Shown here: positions 55,883-64,000 of the stretch, in pieces
How positions within the stretch are numbered: position 1 is the stretch's first letter
Layout of the letters: each line of letters opens with the position of its first letter
Assembly: GCA_020310875.1 (NCBI GenBank)
Contig: CM035417.1
Span: 89,588,199 to 89,652,198 of the forward strand
Length of the DNA: 64,000 nucleotides
Source of the DNA: Ceratopteris richardii
Taxonomy: Eukaryota > Streptophyta > Polypodiopsida > Polypodiales > Pteridaceae
Direction of reading: 5' to 3'
The notes under the pieces: generated by a model
The model's database searches: none
What the model saw: only the letters and a program-made list of their open reading frames with translations
Told to the model about the DNA's origin: nothing
Translations under genes and position numbers: made by a program

Positions 55883-57550
55883 ATGCAAGAGGTTGGAGAA
55901 TGCTCCAAACAGGCACTTAGAAAATCAACAAGAGAAAAGAAACAACCAGCAAGGTATGGATATGATTCCACATTTTTTACAAAGCATTCAATCTACTTGG
56001 TAAAAGACTCTATTTCAGAGGAACCCTCAACCTATGAAGAGGCAAAGGGAAACCCTAATTGGCAAAAGGTCATGAAAGAAGAAATAGATGCATTGAAGGA
56101 GATGGACAATTGGGATTTGGGTCCAATGTTGTCGAATCAAAAGGTAATTGGTTGCAGATGGGTGTATAAAGTTAGAAGAAATTTAGATGGATCAATTTGC
56201 AGGTACAACGCAAGATTAGTTGTCAAAAGATGCTCACAAACTCATGGTATAGACTATGAGGAAACATTCTCACCAGTTGTGAAGATGACTACAATCAGGA
56301 CATTGATAAGTGGAGCTGTTGCAAGTAATTGGAGACTCCTTCAACTTGATGTGAAAAATGCATTCTTAAATGGTTGGATAAGTGAAGAGTTATACATGTC
56401 ACAACCACAAGGTTTTGAAAACCCTAATCATCCATCTTATGTTTGCAGACTTAAGAAAGCATTGTATGGATTGAGACAAGCTCCTAGAGCTTGGAATTAC
56501 AGGTTGGTTACATATCTTCAAGATCAAGGGTTCAAACCTAGAAGCTCGGATCCTTCTCTATTCATCAAAAGGGACCACAATGAGGTTATCTATCTCTGTG
56601 TATATGTAGATGATATTATTCTGATAGGTGATGATCTAAACGGCTTTCAAAGGATCAAAAGACACATGGAAGAGGAGTTCAAAATCAGTGACTTAGGTGA
56701 GCTCACATATTTCCTAGCTATGCAGGTGATATACACACATGAAGGAATGTATTTGACTCAGAGAAGGTACATTCAAGATCTACTTCTCAAGTTCAAAATG
56801 GAGAACACAAAACCTGTAGGTACACCTTTGGATATGAATCATAAACTTAGTGTTTATGAAGATGAGAAAATTAAAGACATTAAAGAGTATCAAAGCTTGG
56901 TAGGTAGCTTGATATATGTTACTCATCCAAGGGCAAACATCTCATATAGTGTCAGAATGCTTAGTCAATTCATGCACTCACCAAGAAGACCACACATGGA
57001 TGCAGCTAAGAGAGTACTTAAGCATTTCAAAGGTACAAACAAGAAAGGCATATTCTATCCTTACTCTTCAGATTTGGATATCAAAATCTATTCAGATGCA
57101 GATTGGGCATGAGCGAAGGATTATAGAAGAAGTACTTTTGGTTACTTAGCATTTGCATGTTCAAAGCTAGTGTCATGGAGTTCCAAGAAGTAACCAACAG
57201 TTGCTTTATCCTCGACGGAAGCAGAGTACAGAGGCTTGACCATAGCAACTCAAGAGGCAATATGGTTAAAGGCATTGTATACAGATTTGGGGCTTGTGAG
57301 TTCCAAACCTCACATATTTGGAGATAATGTAAGTTCCATGCATCTAGCGGCAAACCCTATTTTCCATGCAAGAACCAAACACATAGAGGTGCATTACCAC
57401 TTCATCAGAGAGAAGCTCATGGCAAAGGAGATTGACATTTCTTTTATTCCTACTGAAAAACAAGTAGCAGATATGATGACGAATGCACTTGGTGGAATAA
57501 GCCTTTGTAGATTCAAAGCTATGACATGTATTCAACCTATCAGAGAATGA
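55883..57550 (+). pseudogene. Copia E reverse transcriptase and RNase H
   Basis: 55883-57112 is open for 409 codons: linker, RT with 'ARLVVKRCSQTHGIDYEETF', Q-L-D-V-K-N-A-F-L-N-G-W, L-Y-G-L-R-Q-A-P-R-A-W, intact catalytic Y-V-D-D (about 56605-56616), thumb, and the first RNase H block (I-Y-S-D-A-D-W-A). TGA at 57110 and TAA at 57192 interrupt RNase H; the rest is open at 57236-57550 (A-R-T-K-H-I-E-V-H-Y-H; V-A-D-M-M-T-N-A-L). The RT is the best preserved of the LTR elements, with no visible catalytic loss. Confidence 0.9.
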
Positions 57551-57582
57551 AGACTCAAGCATACTTTAGCTTGAGGGGGAGT

Positions 57583-58036
57583 TGTTGGAACATCAAGCTC
57601 AATCTCTACGTACTCCTGAAAAATAAGAGGTACCACTGTTGAGTGTCTGATTCATTCCTATAGCATTTTTTGCTTACTCCTTATACTTTTGTGCATTATA
57701 TACACTCAACCCTATGTGTATCACTCCCATAAAAGGGTTTTTTTCTAATTGTAATCACGCTGGTCGCTATGAGCATTTGAAGTTCATTGTCTCTTCCATA
57801 GGTAATAAGTTTTTTGAGCTAGTTGACCCGTGAACCTATCTATTTTGTATCGACTCTTTCTCCTTGATGTCCCAAAGTACATAGTGCATTTCTTTGCACT
57901 TATCACATGCCTATAAGTTCTATTTGAGTCTATGGATCTCAAGGGCTGGTCTTGTGCTGATTGGTTGGACCAAACTTCGTAGCTTCGAAACTCACTTTTC
58001 TACCTCCTGCGAATTCCCCAAGTTCTTTCAGGCATG
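57583..58036 (+). repeat. 3' LTR remnant of Copia E
   Basis: Starts TGTTGGAACATCAAGCTC after TTGAGGGGGAG. After ~15 bp it jumps to sequence equivalent to 43404-43842, so an internal ~640-bp deletion is likely. Confidence 0.65.
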
Positions 58037-58130
58037 ACAGGGTAAAGACACAATGTGGGTAAATCAAGAGGGAAAAGAGTTGCAACACATATTTTTAGAA
58101 GAAAGACTAGACAATCAATGACATACCAAT

Positions 58131-58680
58131 ATGATGCAGACAATTGGTATTTGTATGGAAGAAGAATTGTTGGACAACCCAGAGGCAGATCTATATGAAG
58201 AAGCGAATTTATATGAAGAAGAAAACATGTTGGATTGGCTCCATGTAGAAGACCCATGTTCCTACTATGGAATTTTTCCAAACCACACAAGGCGAGAGGA
58301 ATTCTATGAAGAAAAAGAGGACATCATTCAGGTTACTGATTCGAGTGAAACAGTCTTAGCCAAAGGCCATATAAGAGAGAAGAAAAGAAAAGCCCTTAAG
58401 TGCAGCAGTGATGAAACTTCTTCAAATCCTACATTAGTGGCCACTTTGTTATGGATACTAGTATGAATATCATGTATTATGTCAAATTTTTATGGTAGTA
58501 AGTGTAGGGCTTTACAAGGATGTGGAAGGAGTACTTGGAAGTCTTTGGAAACAGAGGATTCCATTGGTTGTAGAAGCTGGAACAATAAAAATGAAATTTT
58601 GTAGATTAAGTCACACAATAGTTGAAACAGAGATACAAAAGATGGAGTATGGGGGAGATATTGTTCCAATGAAAGATTAA
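58131..58680 (+). pseudogene. Two unidentified open frames, possibly retroelement gag/protease relics
   Basis: 58131-58466 (111 codons) is acidic with Glu/Tyr repeats (L-Y-E-E-A-N-L-Y-E-E-E-N) and a basic end. 58492-58680 (62 codons) follows in the same direction after stops. No domain is recognised. The tail of the first and the start of the second read like one interrupted protein. They may be spacer parts of a Gypsy polyprotein or host sequence; I cannot tell. Confidence 0.3.
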
Positions 58681-61175
58681 AGGTGGCCCTATCAAATGGT
58701 TAGTATTCCCGAAAGGAAGATAGATTAAAGTAAGTGTAGTACAATCGGAGATTATAGAGAGCAAAGAGTTTCAATTAGTCATCTTATCAAGGCTCAAGGC
58801 CTATCATCAACACAAGTGAAGATTTCTAGATCATCTGGAACTTACAAAATCTTTCTAGGTTGTACATAGCCTTCTCGTACCATTTTTTTGCTTAAGTTTT
58901 ATTAGTTTTTATCTCTCTCTCTCTCTCTCTCAATTCCATTGCCTGCACCAACCTCTATCGATCTGTGCACATCCTTGCTTCTGCCTTTTCAATTCTCTCT
59001 CTTTTTGAGCTTCTATGCATCCCTCTCTCCTCTACCTCTCTAATCCATTTCCTTCGACTCCATCTTTGAACCTCTACCTTTCTCTCTTGACACCTCTCTT
59101 TCTCTCAGCATGATGACCTCCGATTCTCTTAGTCCCTTAGGAAAAAGGTAGAGCGAAATACGTATGTAGTACAATGAGGAGAAGGAAACTCCCAGGGTAG
59201 TAGTGCAACACTTCTTAATCCTACTACCGCGAGCGCATCTAGTCAGATTTAAAGACATCTCGGATGACCTCCCTTTCGGGACTATTGAGGATCTTTTTCC
59301 GAGCGTGTTCTCTCTGCTAGCAAACCTCTCTATCTGTGTTACCACCACAATCATCATCCTCTCTCTCATTCTAAAGTTTATGGAGAAACACAAAAAAGAA
59401 AAAAAATTGAAATTCTTCTCGTCCCTCTACTCTCATCACAACATGAAATAAAAACAAAACTCGAATGAACAGCTGACACAGAGATGCACCCATATGTGCA
59501 CAAAGATCATAGAAGGAAGCATGTGAGTAAAGAAACTAGGGATCTCTCTCTCTCTCTCTCTCTCTTCTATCTTTGTTGGCATGATAGCCAAAGATAGTGA
59601 GCTTGAGAGACGATGAGCATAGAGAGAACACCAACATCGTAATCATAAAGTGCAAACATAAAGTAAAGCATGAACGAAATGATTGAACAAGAAAAGGCAA
59701 GGAGCATACTTTGGAGAAAATCCATGGGGAAAACCAAATGGGCATGGGGCACCTACTTATAGGTTTCTCCTAGGACTTCTCTCTAGAATCTTCTAACCTC
59801 CCTATTAATTCTTTCTATTTTCAAAATCTTCTTGCATGTTCTTTTGCTTAGGAAAATCCCATCTTCTATTTCTATTTTGGTTTTTCTTTTTAATTGTCCC
59901 AATTTTTTATTTTTTTATTTTTTTCTCTTTCTTTTTTCCTTTTTATTTTTTTGGATTAAGGTTTGGTTTCACACCGTATGTACAATTTAAATTGAATCAA
60001 AGGGTCAGACTTAGGGTAAATGGGAATTCTAAGGTTCCAACCTAGGGTTTCAATCAGGGAAAGTTAGGAGTTACCTATGATTAAGGTGAGGCATGTAACT
60101 AAAGATTTTATTTATATTTAAGGGATAAAATCCTAGGCTTTTTAAGGGTATAGGTTAGGTTTCATGGGTAAAATTCATGTTTTCAAGGGGTTTTAAGGGT
60201 CAAGCCTAGGGTTTCAAGGGTTTGGAATTAGCTTAGTAAAGTATTTACAAATATATAGGTCTAATCTACAGACACGACATGATTTCTTATCTCATAATCA
60301 ATCAAATTAACCAAATCATGCACAATTTATAGCTCTTTGTAGCCAAAAACGCCATATTACACCTAGAAAATTAATTAAATGAACTTGAAAAAAAATATTG
60401 GGGTACACTTCCTTGAGGGATTTCATCCCAACAACATGATCCCCCCCTCCCACCCTAGTGCTCCACACCCCACCCCCACCATAGGAAAATTTATCTTATG
60501 GTGGTTGACTATATTTTTTTATTTTTCTCGGAAACATACTTTTGGCTCTAGATTGAACCTCGGATGGTCGCTTTTTTCAAATTTGGGGTCATTTTCATGT
60601 TTCTTGACCTTAGTCAATTTTTGCATTAGTTTTGCCAAAATCTAGACTTTCCTTCTCTTTTTGGTAAAAACCCACATGCTTTATGCATATTTTTCATGTT
60701 TTTTTTATTTTGCACATGTTCACATGGTCTATTCTCACCTTATTTTACCTTATCTTTCACATTTTTCCATATGCCCCCTCTGTATCTTTCATGTTTTATC
60801 ATTTTGGCCCTGTCTAGAGCCCCTAATCCTACTCCTTGCCCCTCCCTTTATCTTCTACCCAGCCCCACCCTTACGCCTCACTTTATCCTTCTACCCAACC
60901 CCACCCTTACCCCTCCTTACCCTATCCCTCCCAACCCTCCCTAAACTTTCCTCCTACCCTCCATTCTCCATCATTTGCTCTTCAACGCACAATTTCCACT
61001 TTTGCTTCTTCACTAGTGCTTATTCTTTATTGCTCCTAGTGGACTTGGTAGCTTCTCAAGTGTCCTTTTGAAGATTTTGCAGAATAGGAATCACAGTGAT
61101 ATCTCAGTTCAGTGTTTTGGTTGATAACTCTCCGGGACGGAGAGCCCATTAGGTGGTGGGCAATTGTTGAACCCA
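58681..61175. other. Low-complexity non-coding region
   Basis: 2.5 kb without a supported gene. It holds short (TC)n tracts at about 58912-58932 and 59543-59565, a T-rich block at 59880-59955, TAGGGTTT-like words at 60000-60215 that are too scattered to be telomeric, and a C-rich block. Frames at 60379-61071 follow the C-rich bias and lack motifs. Confidence 0.4.
60846..60915 (+). repeat. C-rich 35-36-bp tandem repeat, two units
   Basis: CTTTATCTTCTACCCAGCCC... (60846-60880) repeats with few changes at 60881-60915, followed by more CCCTTACCC-like sequence. Confidence 0.75.
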
Positions 61176-61240
61176 TCAAAGTCATATTGGTCAATGTCAA
61201 AATGATCAAAGTCAAAATAATCAAAGTCAAAATAGTCAAA
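61176..61240 (+). repeat. 15-bp tandem repeat, about four units
   Basis: Units of TCAAAGTCAAAATRR at 61206-61220 and 61221-61235, with more diverged units at 61176-61190 and 61191-61205 and a partial unit after. It lies just left of the SINE insertion. Confidence 0.85.
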
Positions 61241-61250
61241 TATCATTTCG

Positions 61251-61264
61251 AATACAAACGTGCT
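61251..61264 (+). repeat. Left target-site duplication of SINE 1
   Basis: AATACAAACGTGCT, repeated at 61577-61590. Confidence 0.93.
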
Positions 61265-61576
61265 AGTCCCAGTTTGCTGGCCTAGTGGTTGGGCCTCCCG
61301 CCTCTTGAGGCGGGGGCGAGGGTTCAATCCCTGGCAGCAACATGTAAGGGACATGTAATCTGGAAAGATGTTGCATTGTGGCTGAGTGCCACCGACGCCA
61401 CCGATTGTCTATCCTTGCAGTAGTGTTGACCGCCGTTTAACCTAGTCTTGTAAACCGCTGTTCTTGTGGGATAAGGGGGGGTCCCATGGGTACTATGTCC
61501 TTCCTTGTACAGTTGTAATTTCAAAGTTAAAGCCTGGAGGAGTAGGCCTCGGTCGAACCTTCATTAAAAAAAAAAA
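61265..61576 (+). mobile_element. SINE 1: tRNA-derived SINE with LINE-like 3' tail
   Basis: About 312 bp flanked by a 14-bp target-site duplication and ending in poly(A). The head is tRNA-like: A-box TGGCCTAGTGGTTGGG (61278-61293) and B-box GGTTCAATCC (61321-61330), the RNA polymerase III internal promoter. The middle (61340-61463) is family-specific. From 61464 the sequence (TTGTGGGATAAGGGGGG..., TCCCATGGGTACTA, GGAGTAGGCC, CGAACCTTC, poly(A)) aligns with the LINE 3' UTR at 15162-15277. It encodes no protein and depends on a LINE for retroposition. It should be transcribed from its own promoter. The perfect duplication means a recent insertion. Confidence 0.92.
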
Positions 61577-61590
61577 AATACAAACGTGCT
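61577..61590 (+). repeat. Right target-site duplication of SINE 1
   Basis: AATACAAACGTGCT, identical to 61251-61264. Confidence 0.93.
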
Positions 61591-61684
61591 TTTCAAATGC
61601 TATAAATTTTATGTTTAAGGGTTTTCTAGTTTTTTTTTTGTGTAATTATAATCGTTGAATGCCTAAAAACTTATTATTATTATT

Positions 61685-61935
61685 TATTTAAATGAAAGTT
61701 CGATAAACGTCTACTCTTCTAGGTTTTAACTTTGAAAGTATAAATATACAATTGAATGGGCATAGTATCCGAGAGACCCTCATATCCCACAAAACAGGGT
61801 TTTTAGATAAGATAACTTGAATAACAACTGGTTTAAATTGGCCAAAGCTTTATATATCGAACCTAAATATTAAACTTTGGACCTCTCCCTCAAGAGACCA
61901 AAGCCAAACCACTTGGACCACGGAACCTAAGGGGA
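61685..61935 (-). mobile_element. SINE 2: diverged copy, inverted
   Basis: On the minus strand the head reads TGGTCCAAGTGGTTTGG (A-box, 61920-61904), then TCTCTTGAGG as in SINE 1, then a possible B-box TAGGTTCGATAT (near 61854-61865). The tail (61795 down to about 61690) reads TTGTGGGATATGAGGG, GGATACTATGCCC, TTTCAAAGTTAAAACC, AGAGTAGAC, ATCGAACTTTCATTTAAA, matching the SINE 1 tail block by block. No target-site duplication was found. Confidence 0.72.
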
Positions 61936-62249
61936 TGTATGATCCATTGAGGGTATTTGGTTTTGGCCTACTCGACCTAAAGGGTTCTGGGAAACCCCCA
62001 CCTCTAACCAAGGGTCTATACTTTTGGCGTTAATATATCCTCATTTCCCGTTAAAAGAAAACACCATGAGTGCTCGTGGATGGATTGTGTGACTTGACGA
62101 AAATAGTAGAAAGATCAACAAGTGCTCCTAATTGAAATGTGCTCGTAGATTAAATGTGTAGAATGTGTGTGAGTATGTGAATGAATATCCCACGTGGCTC
62201 CCGAAATGATAACCCTGGCAACTACCAAAATAAACGTTGACCTCACTTA

Positions 62250-62665
62250 TTTTTTAAAAAGAAGTTCGATTTTGAATCCACTCTTTTTAAATGTCTAAAT
62301 TAATTAGAAAGTACAACGAAGAATGGGCATAGCACCCATGGGACTCCTCGAATCTTACAAAGCAAGGTTTTGAATGTTTAACAACTATTAAAATGGAGAC
62401 TCTAAAAAGCCTGCTAAGATAGAGATTGAAAAGGGATAGTGCTAAGGCCAGACAAAAAGACTAGTTTGAGTTGAAGTCTATTTTTATGCAATGAGCATGA
62501 CTCTCACCACTAGCGACATTATCCGTGAAAAACACCCAAAAGCCATTAAATCCCCCCAAAGGGAGTTGGTGTATCATGAGTGTCCTCAGTGCAACCAAGC
62601 ATGTTTGAACCTACTCCCTTCTAAGAGAGAAAGAACTCACCCAATAAGCTAGCACTGCTCAACGT
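62250..62665 (-). mobile_element. SINE 3: diverged copy, inverted
   Basis: Minus-strand head from about 62660: GTGCTAGCTTATTGGGTGAG (A-box region), CTCTTAGAAGGGAGTAGG, then TTCAAAC (B-box region). The tail at 62361-62250 reads TTTGTAAGATTCGAGG, AGTCCCATGGGTGCTATG, CCC, then ATCGAACTTC and a T/A-rich end. Order and spacing follow SINE 1. Longer than SINE 1, so indels or another insertion are likely. Confidence 0.6.
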
Positions 62666-62859
62666 GTTGAATTCACAATTATTTGCCAATTAGATGGAAT
62701 ATTTAAAACAATAAACCTATATTTTACGTAGTAGAGTATTAAAACAAATGGCAATTATCCTACCTTTTGCGAACCTTTGACCTTGTTCATTTGTTCATTT
62801 CTTCTAGGTTTGAGATTGTTCATTTCTAGTAGGTGCTAGAAGTTCTACTCTTGCTTGTG

Positions 62860-62960
62860 TTGGACGGGGAGGGCCTCAGGGTATTATGTTCTTCACGTTC
62901 TATTTTCATTTCATTTAAGAATAGTTCTTAATATTCAATTTCCTTTTTAAAAAGTAAAAA
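62860..62960 (+). mobile_element. SINE/LINE 3' tail fragment
   Basis: TGTTGGACGGGGAGGGCC...AGGGTATTATGTTCTTC, then ATTTCATTTAAG resembles the shared 3' tail (GGGTACTATGTCCTTC in SINE 1). No tRNA-like head was found upstream, so it could be a 5'-truncated LINE or SINE. Confidence 0.4.
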
Positions 62961-63114
62961 GAAAACAAGCGGCAATTATTATGGGATTCCGAAATATTTC
63001 CAAAAGAAAAACCTATTGGTCAATAGAACACGATTTAGGCATGGAAGTCTGACGGGCAATGAGACATGGTTCACGGGATGCTTATTGGTTTGCCAATTCA
63101 ATTTGCTAGCTCGT
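62961..63114. other. Spacer, nothing recognised
   Basis: AT-rich transition between the SINE cluster and the CpG-richer flank of the candidate gene. Confidence 0.35.
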
Positions 63115-63839
63115 TCAAATAGAATACTGTATTGACGTTATCCGGAATTGGTCCATCCTGCCGTCTACGTAACATTTTGCATTGTCGTGAAGTCGTCACA
63201 CTACAGACGCTCACACTGAGTATCGTCCGCATCGTACATCTCCATCCAAGTCAAGGCACACGTTGTTAAATAACAGTACTCCTCTCATAGGAGTCGGAAC
63301 CATCCACCTGCATTTTTGGGGACGCTGGCGCACCGCAAAGCCTCCGCCACCGTCTTTTACCTCTGTCATTTCTATCCTTCGACAAGCTCCGACAGCATCC
63401 AGCGCGTCTCCAGACATCCCCATTCTCTTTGATACTTTCGGTTACCAGGTTGTCCCTTGTGCAGAGGTAGCTGTTTGCTGCTTTTTTTTGGCGGTGCGCT
63501 CCGTTGCCACCTGCTTCACACGGATTTTTGTGCTTCATCCCCCACGTTCATCAACATCATGCGCCGCGCCCTCAAGGCTTGAGCATCGCCCATTAGCAGT
63601 CTCCGCGTCTTCCTAAGAAGCCTGTGGGTCACTTGAATATCCAGTCAAATCTCGAATTCGCAATCACTGAACCTTTTAAAAAGAGATCTTCACAAAAAAG
63701 AAAAAGTAAAGGTGCACATACAGACATCAGATCTGTACTTACATACAGAGTCCTTGACATTCAGAATCAGAGGAGGCCTCTCTTCCATCTAAATTTGCCT
63801 GTGACCATATCTTTCTTCTTACGTCTCAAGCAAACGAAG
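63115..63839 (+). promoter_or_regulatory. CpG-richer, repeat-free flank; candidate promoter and 5' UTR
   Basis: Within 63115-63660 CpG dinucleotides are frequent (for example GTCGTGAAGTCGTC, GTCCGCATCGTAC), unlike the CpG-poor retroelement sequence to the left. No retroelement similarity is seen. It directly precedes the ORF at 63840. An open frame at 63263-63616 (117 codons, Ser/Pro-rich) crosses it; I do not call it a gene because it has no recognised motif and an overlapping frame is open on the other strand. No convincing TATA box was identified. Confidence 0.4.
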
Positions 63840-64000
63840 ATGCAGACTGCTCTCCACACAAGTAACAGAATCAGCTTAGACTGTACCCGCAACAATAGCT
63901 TCACTTCCAATTCGTTTGTCTCCCCGAATCTTAACGTAAAAAGCCCTAATTTTTCACTCCATTGCGAGAAGAAGCCCAGGCGGTCTATACCGGTAGAAGC
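63840..64000 (+). CDS. Partial N-terminus of a probable organelle-targeted protein
   Basis: ATG at 63840 opens a frame of 53 complete codons that runs off the window. It begins M-Q-T-A-L-H-T-S-N-R-I-S-L and is rich in Ser, Asn and Thr, with few acidic residues and a basic cluster (E-K-K-P-R-R-S). This composition is typical of plastid or mitochondrial transit peptides; the targeting is inference. No other ATG occurs in this frame over the preceding ~130 bp, and no in-frame stop was met in that stretch either. The mature protein lies outside the window and cannot be identified. It could also be a chance frame, but the repeat-free context favours a real gene. Confidence 0.5.
   Translation, partial: MQTALHTSNRISLDCTRNNSFTSNSFVSPNLNVKSPNFSLHCEKKPRRSIPVE

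Larger units (their letters stand above)
54185..57582 (+). mobile_element. Ty1/Copia element E (3' part), joined to family B
   Basis: Contains the gag end, protease, integrase, RT and RNase H, and a strong polypurine tract (about 57569-57582). Closely related to element D at 37611-42180. It lacks a 5' LTR and the gag start; its left end is the chimeric junction at about 54185. Confidence 0.85.

Noticed and set aside
60000-60220. TAGGGTTT-like words as interstitial telomere repeats
   Set aside because: The motifs are scattered and irregular, not in a TTTAGGG array.
63263-63616. 117-codon Ser/Pro-rich frame as a gene
   Set aside because: Overlapping open frames on the other strand and no recognised motif; base composition alone can explain it.

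Overview
The window is plant nuclear DNA from a repeat-dense, intergenic part of a large genome. The evidence is Ty1/Copia and Ty3/Gypsy retrotransposons with plant-type LTRs and primer-binding sites, an L1-type LINE of plant architecture (DUF4283/CCHC ORF1; endonuclease-RT-zf-RVT ORF2), tRNA-derived SINEs and long (TC)n tracts. The species cannot be named from the sequence. No CRISPR array, operon, rRNA operon or clear tRNA gene was seen.

Layout. 1-8982 with 15294-15775 is a nest of one LTR family that carries only a gag gene (TR-GAG structure). Its copies lie in both orientations and mirror each other about position ~5238. 8983-15277 is an essentially full-length LINE inserted in one of those LTRs, with a 16-bp target-site duplication and two uninterrupted, overlapping ORFs; it is by far the best preserved element here. 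17600-18186 holds one more inverted TR-GAG fragment. 18187-22440 is Copia family B, copy 1. 22740-30541 holds broken Ty3/Gypsy pieces (gag on +, protease-RT on -, then a second gag on +). 30542-36420 is a fairly complete Copia element with paired LTRs, inserted next to that second gag. 36516-42180 is a decayed Copia element (D) with a foreign insertion inside pol. 42181-43842 holds LTR-like sequence. 45580-49500 is a rearranged Copia element (F). 50782-57582 is a chimera: the 5' part of a family B copy joined to the 3' part of a D/E-type Copia, followed by an LTR remnant.

61176-62960 is a SINE cluster. The youngest SINE (61265-61576) has tRNA-like A and B boxes, a poly(A) tail and a 14-bp target-site duplication, and its last ~115 bp resemble the 3' UTR of the LINE 46 kb away. 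Older diverged copies beside it carry the same tail. This points to a SINE mobilised by this LINE family and is the most interesting signal in the window.

The last ~900 bp differ in character: CpG-richer and free of recognisable repeats. They end with an open N-terminus (63840 to the edge) rich in Ser, Asn and basic residues, plausibly the start of a host gene for a plastid- or mitochondrion-targeted protein. It is the only candidate host gene. All LTR-element genes are pseudogenes; several stop codons look like CGA-to-TGA changes, as expected from 5-methylcytosine decay in silenced repeats.
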